A DNA stretch of 64,000 nucleotides, taken from contig NZ_UPHU01000001.1 in assembly GCF_900566075.1 (NCBI RefSeq), positions 2,666,001 to 2,730,000 on the forward strand. The letters run 5' to 3'. The notes under the pieces are model-generated. The model ran no database searches and was not told where the DNA came from. It saw only the letters and a list, made by a program, of their open reading frames with translations. Source of the DNA: Mycobacterium pseudokansasii. GTDB lineage: Bacteria > Actinomycetota > Actinomycetes > Mycobacteriales > Mycobacteriaceae. Positions 32,338 to 41,428 of this stretch are shown here, piece after piece. Made by a program: the position numbers and the translations under genes. The stretch's first letter is position 1. Each line of letters begins with the position of its first letter.

Positions 32338-32827
32338 GCGCTCGTGCTCGCGCATCCGGTGGACGACATCCTCGGGGTGGTCTTCAGCTGCCACTTGGAT
32401 CACTTTCCACCGGTAGCACTGCTCCAGCTTGGCGCGGTGCCGGATGTCCTTCGCATATTGACGGCGGTTGGACCGGTGTTCGTCGGCGTCGTGACGCGCA
32501 TGCCGTCGACGACGTCGATTTCATCGTCACCGATGAGTTCTTCCCAGACCTGCATGCCGTTGGCGGGGCGGCGGTTGGTGTCGATGATCGCGGCCGGCCG
32601 GGCCGGATCGATCCACTTGGCGCGATGCGGGACCGCGGCCAAGAAGCCGGCCAGGATGCCCCGGCGGCGGGAGCGCAGCCACAGCGCCTTTGCCCGTAGC
32701 ACTGCCGTCAGCTCGGTGTCGCTCGGTATGCAGACGTCATGATGCAGCGCGATATGCCGGCTGCGCAGCTCATAGAGGGCAACTGGTGCGCGGCGAGGGC
32801 TTCACTTCCCAGGAACGCGTCGGCCAC
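32338..32827 (-). pseudogene. Relic of a DUF559/AbiEi-antitoxin-like gene
   Basis: From GTG 32827 the frame reads VADAFLGSEALAAHQL. The homology then jumps by one base to LYELRSRHIALHHDVCIPSD and LRAKALWLRSRRRGILAGF, so one base is missing near 32780. The text runs to EELIGDDEIDVVDGMRVTTPT and then shifts frame again into EHRSNRRQYAKDI and WKVIQVAAEDHPEDVVHRMREHE, the C-terminal DUF559 segment. The middle of the usual 280-300 residue protein is deleted. Such proteins combine an AbiEi-like N-terminus with a Vsr/DUF559 nuclease-like domain and are common in mycobacteria. Recognition is from memory of the family. It lies on the minus strand between the VWA gene and the fabG1 promoter. Confidence 0.7.
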
Positions 32828-32864
32828 GGCGAAAGTATGCTCGATCACACCCGACACCGGCCGC

Positions 32865-32920
32865 CGAACGTGACGTCACGGCGAGATCTGGCCCCGTTTC
32901 TCGCCGTGGCGTTACGTTCG
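32865..32920. repeat. Dispersed palindromic repeat, copy C
   Basis: CGAACGTGACGTCACGGCGAG on the left pairs with CTCGCCGTGGCGTTACGTTCG on the right, giving arms of about 21 bp with few mismatches. It lies between the divergent relic and fabG1, about 55 bp upstream of the fabG1 start, hence within the mabA-inhA regulatory region. Confidence 0.75.
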
Positions 32921-32939
32921 CGAGATGCGACGAGCCGAT

Positions 32940-34573
<1,634 letters not shown>

Positions 34574-34578
34574 CCCAC

Positions 34579-35622
34579 ATGGAATTTGACGCCGTCCTGC
34601 TGCTGTCCTTCGGTGGGCCGGAGGGGCCCGAGCAGGTGCGGCCGTTCCTGGAGAACGTCACCCGAGGCCGCGGTGTGCCGCCCGAGCGCCTCGATGCGGT
34701 GGCCGAGCACTACCTGCATTTCGGTGGGGTATCACCGATCAACGGCATCAACCGGGCGCTGATGGACCAACTGCGAGCCGAACAGGACCTGCCGGTCTAC
34801 TTCGGCAACCGCAACTGGGAACCCTACGTCGAAGACACCGTGACAGCCATGCGCGACAACGGGATTCGCCGCGCCGCCGTGTTCGCGACATCGGCGTGGA
34901 GCGGCTATTCCAGCTGCGCGCAGTATGCCGAGGACGTTGCCCGGGCCCGCCGGGCGGCCGGCCCGGATGCGCCCGAGCTGGTCAAGCTGCGGCCCTACTT
35001 CGACCATCCGCTGTTCGTCGAGATGTTCGCCGACGCAATTGCGGCGGCCGCCCAGACTGTTCCCGCTCACGCAAGGCTGGTGTTCACCGCGCATTCCATC
35101 CCGATGGCCGCAGACCAGCGCTGTGGTCCCCGCATCTACAGTCGCCAAGTCGCCTATGCCGCAAACCTTGTCGCGGTGGCCGCCGGCTACACCGACTATG
35201 ACCTGGTCTGGCAGTCTCGCTCTGGCCCGCCACAGGTTCCGTGGCTGGAACCCGACGTCGGCGACCACCTCACCGCGCTGGCGAACACCGGTACCACGGC
35301 GGTGATCGTCTGTCCACTCGGTTTTGTCGCCGACCACATCGAGGTGGTCTGGGATCTCGACCACGAATTGCGCTTACAGGCCCAAGATTTGGGCATTTCA
35401 TTCGCCCGGGCAGGAACTCCCAACGCCGATCGGCGGTTTGCCCGGCTGGCTGCGGAGCTGATCGACGAACTTCGATGCGGCCGTACGCCCTCGCGAGTCG
35501 GCGGTCCCGATCCGGTGCCCGGCTGTCTGGCCGGCATCAACGGTGAGCCCTGCCGTCCGCCGCATTGCGTTGCGCGCGAAGTGGAGGTCAGTCCGACCAA
35601 GCCGAATGCAGGATCGCGCTGA
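34579..35622 (+). CDS. hemZ: Ferrochelatase (coproporphyrin type) HemZ/CpfC
   Basis: A 347-residue ferrochelatase. Features: [21 protein letters not shown] at the N-terminus, [13 protein letters not shown] with the conserved histidine, [17 protein letters not shown], and [19 protein letters not shown]. Actinobacterial enzymes insert Fe2+ into coproporphyrin III. Three cysteines near the C-terminus ([20 protein letters not shown]) are the likely [2Fe-2S] ligands known in mycobacterial ferrochelatases. ATG 34579 gives the family N-terminus. Its 3' end overlaps the convergent next gene by 35 bp. Equivalent to Rv1485. Confidence 0.93.
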   Translation: MEFDAVLLLSFGGPEGPEQVRPFLENVTRGRGVPPERLDAVAEHYLHFGGVSPINGINRALMDQLRAEQDLPVYFGNRNWEPYVEDTVTAMRDNGIRRAAVFATSAWSGYSSCAQYAEDVARARRAAGPDAPELVKLRPYFDHPLFVEMFADAIAAAAQTVPAHARLVFTAHSIPMAADQRCGPRIYSRQVAYAANLVAVAAGYTDYDLVWQSRSGPPQVPWLEPDVGDHLTALANTGTTAVIVCPLGFVADHIEVVWDLDHELRLQAQDLGISFARAGTPNADRRFARLAAELIDELRCGRTPSRVGGPDPVPGCLAGINGEPCRPPHCVAREVEVSPTKPNAGSR

Positions 35623-36532
35623 CGGCGGCTATTCGCGCGGAGCGCACCACCGCGGTCAATGGCCGCAGCGCGTCGACGGCGGTCCGCACTTCCGACGACG
35701 ATTGCGCCCTGATCGGTTCGAAACCGGCCGCCACCCGCGGGGGGAAGCGGTCGCTGGCGGAGTCGGGCAATCGGCTGAGGCCGGCGCTGACCGCGATGAT
35801 GGCGTCGACATGCGCGGCGTTCTCCAGCACCCGCAGTGCGCGCGAGGGGGCGTGGTCGGGAATGCGGTGTTGCCGTGTGGATTCCAGCAGTTGCTCCACC
35901 AGGCCGCGCGGGTTGTCGACGCCGGCGGCGCTGGGTCCCATGCCAATGGCGCCCAACGCGTCGGCAGCCGAGCGCACCGCGGCCCGCAGGGCGTATTCGG
36001 CGTCGCCCAGTTCGCAGGGATCCACCACCGGGGTACCGGGCAGCGAGTACACCATCCACGACAGGGCGCACACCTCGGGCACGGCCGCATCGTCGTCGGC
36101 AGTCTGCTCGGTGTCGTGGTAAGAGAACTCGGGGACCAGCCCGATGGATGTGCCGGGGTCATCGGGATTGGTGACGATGATCGCTTCACCCGCGGCCAGC
36201 GCGTCGCGCTCGAATTGTGTTCCGGCGGAAAGCCCGCGCACGTCGCCCGGTACCGGCAACACCACGTTGATCGTCCCGCGTAGCCGACCCGGCGCGCCAG
36301 GCGTCGTCGGCCGCCCTGCGGTGGCACGCAGCGTCTGCAACAGCAACACCGTCCCGGCGCTATCCACGTCCGGCCATGGCAGGCCGGTATGCCCGGCCGC
36401 GACCGCGTCATATGCCGCGACCGATTGTGTTGGCGCCCAGAGAGATAACGCGTCCAGAAGATCGTCGGGCGCGGCCTTTCCGGCGAGCCAGGCATTGGCC
36501 CACATCGAAAGCGTTGCACTGGGACACCACAT
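35588..36532 (-). CDS. Conserved protein of Rv1486c type
   Basis: A 314-residue protein beginning [29 protein letters not shown], without signal peptide or membrane helix. It is rich in alanine and has no motif I can assign to an enzyme class. Compared with my memory of H37Rv Rv1486c (288 aa) it has small insertions, among them around residues 75-80 and 270-285. ATG 36532 is used. The gene is convergent with hemZ (35-bp overlap at the 3' ends) and divergent from the NfeD gene with only 57 bp between starts. Its function is unknown. Confidence 0.82.
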   Translation of the reverse strand: MWCPSATLSMWANAWLAGKAAPDDLLDALSLWAPTQSVAAYDAVAAGHTGLPWPDVDSAGTVLLLQTLRATAGRPTTPGAPGRLRGTINVVLPVPGDVRGLSAGTQFERDALAAGEAIIVTNPDDPGTSIGLVPEFSYHDTEQTADDDAAVPEVCALSWMVYSLPGTPVVDPCELGDAEYALRAAVRSAADALGAIGMGPSAAGVDNPRGLVEQLLESTRQHRIPDHAPSRALRVLENAAHVDAIIAVSAGLSRLPDSASDRFPPRVAAGFEPIRAQSSSEVRTAVDALRPLTAVVRSARIAAVSAILHSAWSD

Positions 36533-36577
36533 GATCTCGCAGTGTAGTTGTTGGGCACGGTTGTCGGGGATCACGCG

Positions 36578-36589
36578 TATTCTGTGCGC
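36578..36589 (+). promoter_or_regulatory. Putative -10 box for a leaderless NfeD message
   Basis: TATTCT at 36578-36583 fits the mycobacterial TANNNT -10 consensus and ends six bases before ATG 36590. No ribosome site is visible, so transcription probably starts at or next to the A of the ATG. Confidence 0.5.
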
Positions 36590-37024
36590 ATGCCCGTCGC
36601 CCTGATCTGGCTGATCGCAGCACTGGCGCTGGCCAGCGCGGAGGCGTTGACCGGCGATATGTTCTTGCTGATGCTCGGCGGCGGTGCCCTGGCAGCATCG
36701 GCCACCAGCTGGTTGCTGGACTGGCCGGTGTGGGCTGACGGCGCGGTGTTTCTCGTCGTGTCGGTGCTGTTGCTGGTGCTGGTGCGGCCCGCGCTGCGGC
36801 GGCGGCTGACCCCCGCCAAAAATGTGCCGATGGGCATCAAGGCGCTCGAGGGCAAGCGTGCGCTGGTGCTGGATCGGGTGGCCCGTGACGAGGGCCAGGT
36901 CAAAATCGACGGCCAGGTGTGGACGGCACGCCCCTTGAACGACGGTGACGTGTTCCAACCAGGTGATTCGGTGACCGTGGTGCACATCGACGGGGCCACC
37001 GCGGTCGTCTTCAAAGACGCGTAG
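36590..37024 (+). CDS. NfeD-family membrane protein
   Basis: A 144-residue NfeD-like protein: two or three N-terminal membrane helices (about 4-70), then a soluble OB-fold domain (about 80-144) with [29 protein letters not shown] and [16 protein letters not shown]. NfeD proteins pair with SPFH/stomatin proteins in membrane microdomains, and such a gene follows 21 bp downstream. No NfeD protease domain is present (short form). Equivalent to Rv1487. Confidence 0.88.
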   Translation: MPVALIWLIAALALASAEALTGDMFLLMLGGGALAASATSWLLDWPVWADGAVFLVVSVLLLVLVRPALRRRLTPAKNVPMGIKALEGKRALVLDRVARDEGQVKIDGQVWTARPLNDGDVFQPGDSVTVVHIDGATAVVFKDA

Positions 37025-37045
37025 CAACTCGAGAAAGGAATCCCG

Positions 37046-38191
37046 GTGGAAGGTGCCGTTGCCGGCCTGGTGTTTCTGGCCGTCCTGGTGATATTCGCCA
37101 TCATTGTGGTGGCCAAATCGGTTGCGCTGATCCCGCAGGCCGAGGCCGCCGTGATCGAGCGGTTGGGTCGCTACAGCCGCACCGTCAGCGGCCAGTTGAC
37201 GTTGTTGGTGCCGTTCATCGACCGTGTCCGCGCCCGGGTGGACCTGCGTGAGCGGGTGGTGTCGTTCCCGCCGCAGCCCGTCATCACCGAGGACAATCTG
37301 ACCCTCAACATCGACACCGTGGTGTACTTCCAGGTCACGGTTCCCCAGGCCGCGGTCTATGAGATCAGCAACTACATTGTCGGCGTCGAGCAGCTCACCA
37401 CCACCACGCTGCGCAACGTCGTCGGCGGCATGACCCTCGAGCAGACGCTGACCTCCCGCGACATGATTAACGGTCAGTTGCGCGGGGTGCTCGACGAGGC
37501 GACCGGCCGCTGGGGTCTGCGGGTGGCGCGGGTGGAACTGCGCAGCATCGACCCGCCGCCGTCCATTCAGGCGTCCATGGAAAAGCAGATGAAGGCCGAC
37601 CGGGAAAAGCGGGCGATGATCCTGACCGCCGAGGGCACCCGGGAAGCGGCGATCAAGCAGGCAGAGGGACAGAAGCAGGCGCAGATCCTGGCGGCCGAGG
37701 GAGCCAAGCAGGCCGCGATCCTGGCCGCCGAGGCTGACCGGCAGTCCCGGATACTTCGCGCCCAGGGTGAGCGAGCCGCGGCCTACCTGCAGGCACAGGG
37801 ACAGGCCAAGGCCATCGAGAAGACGTTCGCCGCGATCAAAGCCGGCCGGCCGACCCCCGAGATGCTGGCCTACCAGTATCTGCAGACGCTGCCGGAGATG
37901 GCCCGCGGCGACGCCAACAAGGTGTGGGTGGTGCCCAGCGATTTCAGCGCGGCGCTGCAGGGCTTCACCAGGCTGTTGGGCACGCCGGGGGAGGACGGCG
38001 TGTTCCGGTTCGAGCCCTCTGCGGTCGAGGACCTGCCCAAGCATGCCGCCGACGGCGACGACGCCGAAGTTGCCGAGTGGTTCTCCACCCCGACCGACCC
38101 GACTATCGCCCAAGCCGTGGCCAAGGCCGAGGCGATAGCGCGCACACCGGTGGAAAATCCGCTGGCTCCGCCGCCGGAGTTCAGGCGTTAG
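37046..38191 (+). CDS. SPFH/Band 7 (stomatin-like) membrane protein
   Basis: A 381-residue protein with one N-terminal membrane helix (about 4-27) and an SPFH domain (about 28-190: [43 protein letters not shown]). A long charged coiled-coil follows (about 190-270, repeated [12 protein letters not shown] motifs), then a C-terminal region. Stomatin-type scaffold proteins organise membrane domains. A GAAAGGA ribosome site stands before GTG 37046. The NfeD-SPFH pair is a conserved module. Equivalent to Rv1488. Confidence 0.92.
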   Translation: MEGAVAGLVFLAVLVIFAIIVVAKSVALIPQAEAAVIERLGRYSRTVSGQLTLLVPFIDRVRARVDLRERVVSFPPQPVITEDNLTLNIDTVVYFQVTVPQAAVYEISNYIVGVEQLTTTTLRNVVGGMTLEQTLTSRDMINGQLRGVLDEATGRWGLRVARVELRSIDPPPSIQASMEKQMKADREKRAMILTAEGTREAAIKQAEGQKQAQILAAEGAKQAAILAAEADRQSRILRAQGERAAAYLQAQGQAKAIEKTFAAIKAGRPTPEMLAYQYLQTLPEMARGDANKVWVVPSDFSAALQGFTRLLGTPGEDGVFRFEPSAVEDLPKHAADGDDAEVAEWFSTPTDPTIAQAVAKAEAIARTPVENPLAPPPEFRR

Positions 38192-38200
38192 GAGTAGCTG

Positions 38201-38557
38201 ATGGGCATCTTGACCTCACCGAAAACCTATGCGGCGCTGGCGGTGTTTCAGGCCGGCGATGCGGTGGCCTGCGCGATCCCCCTGGCGCCGATCGAGAAGC
38301 TGCTCGACGACCTGGGTGTGCCGGCCGGTGTTCGTCCGGTCCTGCCCGCGGCCAAGGCCGCCGCGGCCGTCGGACTGCTCTCGGCCACCCGCTTTCCCGC
38401 GCTGGCGCGATTGACGACGGCGATGCTGACGGTGTACTTCGTCTTGGCGCTGGGCGCCCATGTTCGGGCACGCGATTTCAGTGTCACCGCGATTCCGGCG
38501 GCCATGTTTCTGGTGCTGTTCGCGGTGATGACGGCCTTGGGGCCGGACCGGGTTTAG
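38201..38557 (+). CDS. DoxX-like small membrane protein
   Basis: A 118-residue protein with about four hydrophobic segments (around 10-28, 50-66, 70-90 and 95-113) and the pattern of DoxX-like proteins. AGGAG precedes ATG 38201, ten bases after the SPFH gene, so it probably belongs to that operon. Its stop codon overlaps the end of the full-length frame of the convergent oxidoreductase gene. The position matches Rv1489. The function is not established. Confidence 0.75.
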   Translation: MGILTSPKTYAALAVFQAGDAVACAIPLAPIEKLLDDLGVPAGVRPVLPAAKAAAAVGLLSATRFPALARLTTAMLTVYFVLALGAHVRARDFSVTAIPAAMFLVLFAVMTALGPDRV

Positions 38558-38646
38558 CCGAGGCGCAACTCGACCAGCGGCAGCGGAGTGTCGGTGTCGG
38601 TGATGGCGGTGCCGAGAGTCTGCTCGAGTGCCGGCTTGAGGTGTCG

Positions 38647-39021
38647 TCAGGCCCGCGGATGGCGGCTGCGGTAGGCGGCCAGGGCGCGGTCGGCGTGCGG
38701 CCGGTCGAGGATGCGCGCGGTGGCGGCAGCGGGGGCGCGGCTGCCGGCGTAGACGCGCACGTGCGGGTTGGCCTCGATGTTGCGGAACCACTGGGCTTTC
38801 CGGCCGAAGCCGGAGGCCACGAGGTAGGTGTGCGGGTCGGGATGATCGACCACCTCGAGCATCACATTGCGCCGGGCGCCGGACTTGCGGCCGATGTGTT
38901 CGAGCATCAGTATCCGCGATCCGAACAGGGCACCGGCGCGTGCGCGATAAATCCAGATGGGCGCGCGCATGAGCGTGCGGGAGCGCAACAGCTGTGCGCC
39001 GGCCCTGGCTAATTGGGCCAT
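38647..39021 (-). CDS. Nitroreductase-family (DUF385/Ddn-like) protein, truncated by in-frame TGA
   Basis: A 124-residue deazaflavin (F420)-type oxidoreductase fold: RAPIWIYRARAGALFGSRILMLEHIGRKSGARR, DHPDPHTYLVASGFGRKAQWFRNIEANPHVRVYAG. The frame stops at TGA 38647-38649 after RSRHPRA. In the same frame, beyond the stop, it continues RHLKPALEQTLGTAI and LPLVELRLG to a TAA at 38554-38556. Full-length relatives read PRAW plus this tail, so a Trp codon TGG has become TGA and about 30 C-terminal residues are lost. GGAGG six bases upstream supports ATG 39021; ATG 39042 overlapping the tetR stop is an alternative. Whether the truncated protein works is uncertain. Confidence 0.75.
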   Translation of the reverse strand: MAQLARAGAQLLRSRTLMRAPIWIYRARAGALFGSRILMLEHIGRKSGARRNVMLEVVDHPDPHTYLVASGFGRKAQWFRNIEANPHVRVYAGSRAPAAATARILDRPHADRALAAYRSRHPRA

Positions 39022-39041
39022 TGTTCGCCTCCATTCCTCCA

Positions 39042-39647
39042 TCAGGTACTGCGTAGTCCGTCGCGGTAGATCGAGAACACCTCCCCGGCCCAGCGCTGCA
39101 TCCCGGTAGCGGCGAGCGGGTCCACACCAAGCACCTCGATCAGCCGTGGTCGCAGGGTGAGCAGCGCCAGGTCGTTGACCAGTAAGAAGGCGGCGCGTAT
39201 CTCGGGATCCGCGCCGGGACTGGCCGTGCCGGCGGCCACCATGGCGTCCAGAGCGGTCTTGCTGAGCCGAAAAAGGCGGGCGAACAACGTCGATCCGGCC
39301 GCACCGCCGGCGAGCAGCATCCGGCTCAGGTAGGCCGGGATCGGCGAGTCGGGCGGCAGGTGGGTTGCCAGGCCATCGAGCAGGCTGGGCACCGCCGATT
39401 GGTCGGGGGTCTGGCCGGTGATTTCGGTCAGCAGTACATCGAAGGTCGCGACGACATGATTGTCGACTGCCTCGATCAGCCCGTCCTTCGAGCCGTAGTG
39501 GCGGATGACCAAGGCCGCAGACACTCCCGCCGCGGTCGCGATGTCGCGCATCGTGACCGCGGCGGGGTCGTGCTCGGCGAACAGTCGCAGCGCCTCGTCA
39601 CGGATTCGTGCTCGCGCCGTCCGGTCATCCGGCTGGGGTAAACGCAC
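39042..39647 (-). CDS. TetR-family transcriptional regulator
   Basis: A 201-residue TetR protein. The HTH (about 10-55) reads ARARIRDEALRLFAEHDPAAVTMRDIATAAGVSAALVIRHYGSKDGL; the helical ligand domain ends WAGEVFSIYRDGLRST. The GTG start at 39647 lies inside one of two matching palindromic sites, implying autorepression. It directly precedes the Ddn-like gene on the same strand, which it most likely controls. The ligand is unknown. Confidence 0.88.
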   Translation of the reverse strand: MRLPQPDDRTARARIRDEALRLFAEHDPAAVTMRDIATAAGVSAALVIRHYGSKDGLIEAVDNHVVATFDVLLTEITGQTPDQSAVPSLLDGLATHLPPDSPIPAYLSRMLLAGGAAGSTLFARLFRLSKTALDAMVAAGTASPGADPEIRAAFLLVNDLALLTLRPRLIEVLGVDPLAATGMQRWAGEVFSIYRDGLRST

Positions 39648-39673
39648 GTTTATGATTGTAAACGGTCGTTTAC
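39638..39673. promoter_or_regulatory. Twin TetR operators GTAAACG-N2-CGTTTAC
   Basis: Site 1, GTAAACGCACGTTTAT at 39638-39653, covers the tetR start codon. Site 2, GTAAACGGTCGTTTAC at 39658-39673, is a perfect 7-bp inverted repeat with a 2-bp spacer. The sites are exactly 20 bp apart, about two helical turns, so two dimers could bind the same DNA face. Confidence 0.75.
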
Positions 39674-39707
39674 ACCCACTGTTGTCGGGGTGCCGCTCGG
39701 CGACCGC

Positions 39708-40178
39708 TCAGGGGCGGGGTGTCGGCGAGGTTTGCGTGGATGGCGGGGGTCCGGGTGGCTGGCCCGGCGGTTGGCCGGGGCCGAAGGGCCCGGCCTGCGG
39801 TGGTGCCGGCGGACGCGGACCACGCGGCACGCCCAACGGCCCAGGTATCGGCCGGAAAGCTCCCGCGACGGGTCCGGGTGGGCCGCCGGGACCGGGAGGA
39901 GGCGGTTGGCCGTGGCTGAATGCTTGCCCCGGCATGTGCATGGGCCCCGATCCCGGGGGAGGTGGCGGTGGCCCGACGCTGATCAGCCAGGCAAACGCGA
40001 TCGCAGCCACGCTGCCGGCTGCGCCCAGGATCAGGCCCGCAACCCCGGCGCCGATCAGGGCGGCCAGCGAGAAGCGGCGGCGCTCACGACCGGGGTCGGC
40101 GACCACCGCCGGCGGGGCCGCGACGGGTGCGGGAGTTGGCACAGGGCCGCTCGCGGCGGTGTTCTCGTCGGAGGTCAT
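39708..40178 (-). CDS. Proline-rich single-pass membrane protein A
   Basis: A 156-residue protein. The N-terminal cytoplasmic part (about 1-38) is rich in Pro and Ala; one membrane helix follows (about 39-68, FSLAALIGAGVAGLILGAAGSVAAIAFAWL). The outer tail of about 85 residues is almost entirely Pro/Gly (PPPPPPGSGPMHMPG, GPRPPAPPQAGPFGPGQPPG). ATG 40178 follows GAGGAG. It is a structural relative of the next gene on this strand and lies beside a two-component system whose sensor has a proline-rich outer loop. No function is known; such tails may span the cell wall. Confidence 0.72.
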   Translation of the reverse strand: MTSDENTAASGPVPTPAPVAAPPAVVADPGRERRRFSLAALIGAGVAGLILGAAGSVAAIAFAWLISVGPPPPPPGSGPMHMPGQAFSHGQPPPPGPGGPPGPVAGAFRPIPGPLGVPRGPRPPAPPQAGPFGPGQPPGQPPGPPPSTQTSPTPRP

Positions 40179-40279
40179 ACGGCTCCTCACGTCGTCGGTT
40201 TCTGTCGGTGTGTTCGGTAATCGCGACGGTAACGGCCGTAGTTGAAGTGGACCTGAAGAAACTCGGGTGCTCGAGCGGT

Positions 40280-40600
40280 TTACTGACCAGGCGGCAACGG
40301 CGGCAACGGCGGCGCCGGTGGTGCTGCCGGTGGCGTAGGGTAGCTGCTCGGCGTAGACGTCGGCGCTGCCGGCGGTGACCGGGGATTACTCACCGGTGGT
40401 GCCGACGACGGCGCGGGCGGATACAGCGGGGCAGGCAGCTCGACGCGGATTTTCCAGGTGACGCCGGTGACCGCGAAGACCGCGAGTGCGCCGATCGCCA
40501 AACCCGCCACCGCGGCCCCGATCACCACGCCGGTGGAATGGCGCCGCCCGGCTGCGGCTCCGGTCGCCGGTGAGGGTGGGTTGGTGTGGTGGGCGGTCAT
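40280..40600 (-). CDS. Proline-rich single-pass membrane protein B
   Basis: A 106-residue protein with the same plan as its neighbour: short cytoplasmic N-terminus (HTNPPSPATGAAAGRRHSTG), one helix (about 24-45, VVIGAAVAGLAIGALAVFAVTGVTW) and a proline-rich outer tail ending PAPPLPPLPPGQ. GGGAG lies upstream of ATG 40600; ATG 40612 is also in frame. The start is only 84 bp from the divergent response regulator gene, so a common control region is likely. The two proline-rich genes look like diverged duplicates. Confidence 0.7.
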   Translation of the reverse strand: MTAHHTNPPSPATGAAAGRRHSTGVVIGAAVAGLAIGALAVFAVTGVTWKIRVELPAPLYPPAPSSAPPVSNPRSPPAAPTSTPSSYPTPPAAPPAPPLPPLPPGQ

Positions 40601-40684
40601 GCTAGCTCCCATGTCGTTGAGTTTGGTTGGGACAAACGTGCGCGCTTCAGATCGATCTCAGCACGGCACGTTAACAATGGAGCC

Positions 40685-41428
40685 ATGACCGATCGTTCGC
40701 GCCCGGACCGCTTCGCAGGTCGTTCGGCGGCGGGGCGCATCGGTCGGTTCAGTGTCGGCGCACCGCGAGTGCTGGTGGTCGAGGATTCCGAGACCATCCG
40801 GGAAATGGTCGGCGAGGCATTGGCCGACGTCGGTTATCACACCGAAACCCGTTGTGACGGTGAAGGTTTGGAGGACGTCCTAGAGGGCCTGCGGCCGGAT
40901 CTGGTGGTGCTCGACGTGATGTTGCCGGGTCGGGACGGCTTCGACCTCATCAACGTCATCCAGGCGTGGGGCGACATCAGCATCGTATTGATCACCGCCC
41001 GCGACGGCCTGACCGACCGGCTGCGCGGTCTTGACGGCGGCGCCGACGACTATGTGGTCAAGCCTTTCGAACTCGCCGAACTGGTGTCACGGGTGGGCGC
41101 GGTGCTGCGGCGGCGGGGTCGGTTACCGCGCGTGGTGCAGGTCGGCGATCTGATGCTCGACGTCGAGGCTGGAGTCGCCGCACGCGATGGCCACCAGCTG
41201 GAACTGACCGCCACCGAGCTTCGGCTGCTCGACTTCCTGGTGCGGCAACGCGGCCGGATTGTCAGCGCCCGTCAGATCCTCAATGCGGTGTGGGGTTACG
41301 ACGCCTACGACACCAATCTGGTCCACGTCCACGTCAGCAGTCTGCGGCGAAAGCTCGAGGCCCATGGCCCACGGACGCTGCACACGGTCCGCGGCATCGG
41401 ATACCGGCTTCAACAACCACGGTCATGA
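40685..41428 (+). CDS. OmpR/PhoB-family response regulator
   Basis: A 247-residue response regulator. The receiver domain (about 27-142) has acidic residues Glu33/Asp34, phospho-acceptor Asp77 (LVVLDVMLPGRDG), Thr104 and Lys126 (ADDYVVKPF). The winged-helix DNA-binding domain (about 150-245) has LELTATELRLLDFLVRQRGRIVSARQILNAVWG and VHVHVSSLRRKLE. A 25-residue basic extension precedes the receiver. ATG 40685 sits four bases after GGAG. It overlaps the histidine kinase gene (ATGA). I could not match it securely to a named M. tuberculosis regulator, so no symbol is given. Confidence 0.92.
   Translation: MTDRSRPDRFAGRSAAGRIGRFSVGAPRVLVVEDSETIREMVGEALADVGYHTETRCDGEGLEDVLEGLRPDLVVLDVMLPGRDGFDLINVIQAWGDISIVLITARDGLTDRLRGLDGGADDYVVKPFELAELVSRVGAVLRRRGRLPRVVQVGDLMLDVEAGVAARDGHQLELTATELRLLDFLVRQRGRIVSARQILNAVWGYDAYDTNLVHVHVSSLRRKLEAHGPRTLHTVRGIGYRLQQPRS

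Noticed and set aside
35588..38113. 841-codon minus-strand open frame across the NfeD and SPFH genes into the Rv1486c-like gene
   Set aside because: Only residues encoded below 36532 match a known protein; the rest is the antisense of two well-supported plus-strand genes with low-complexity translation.
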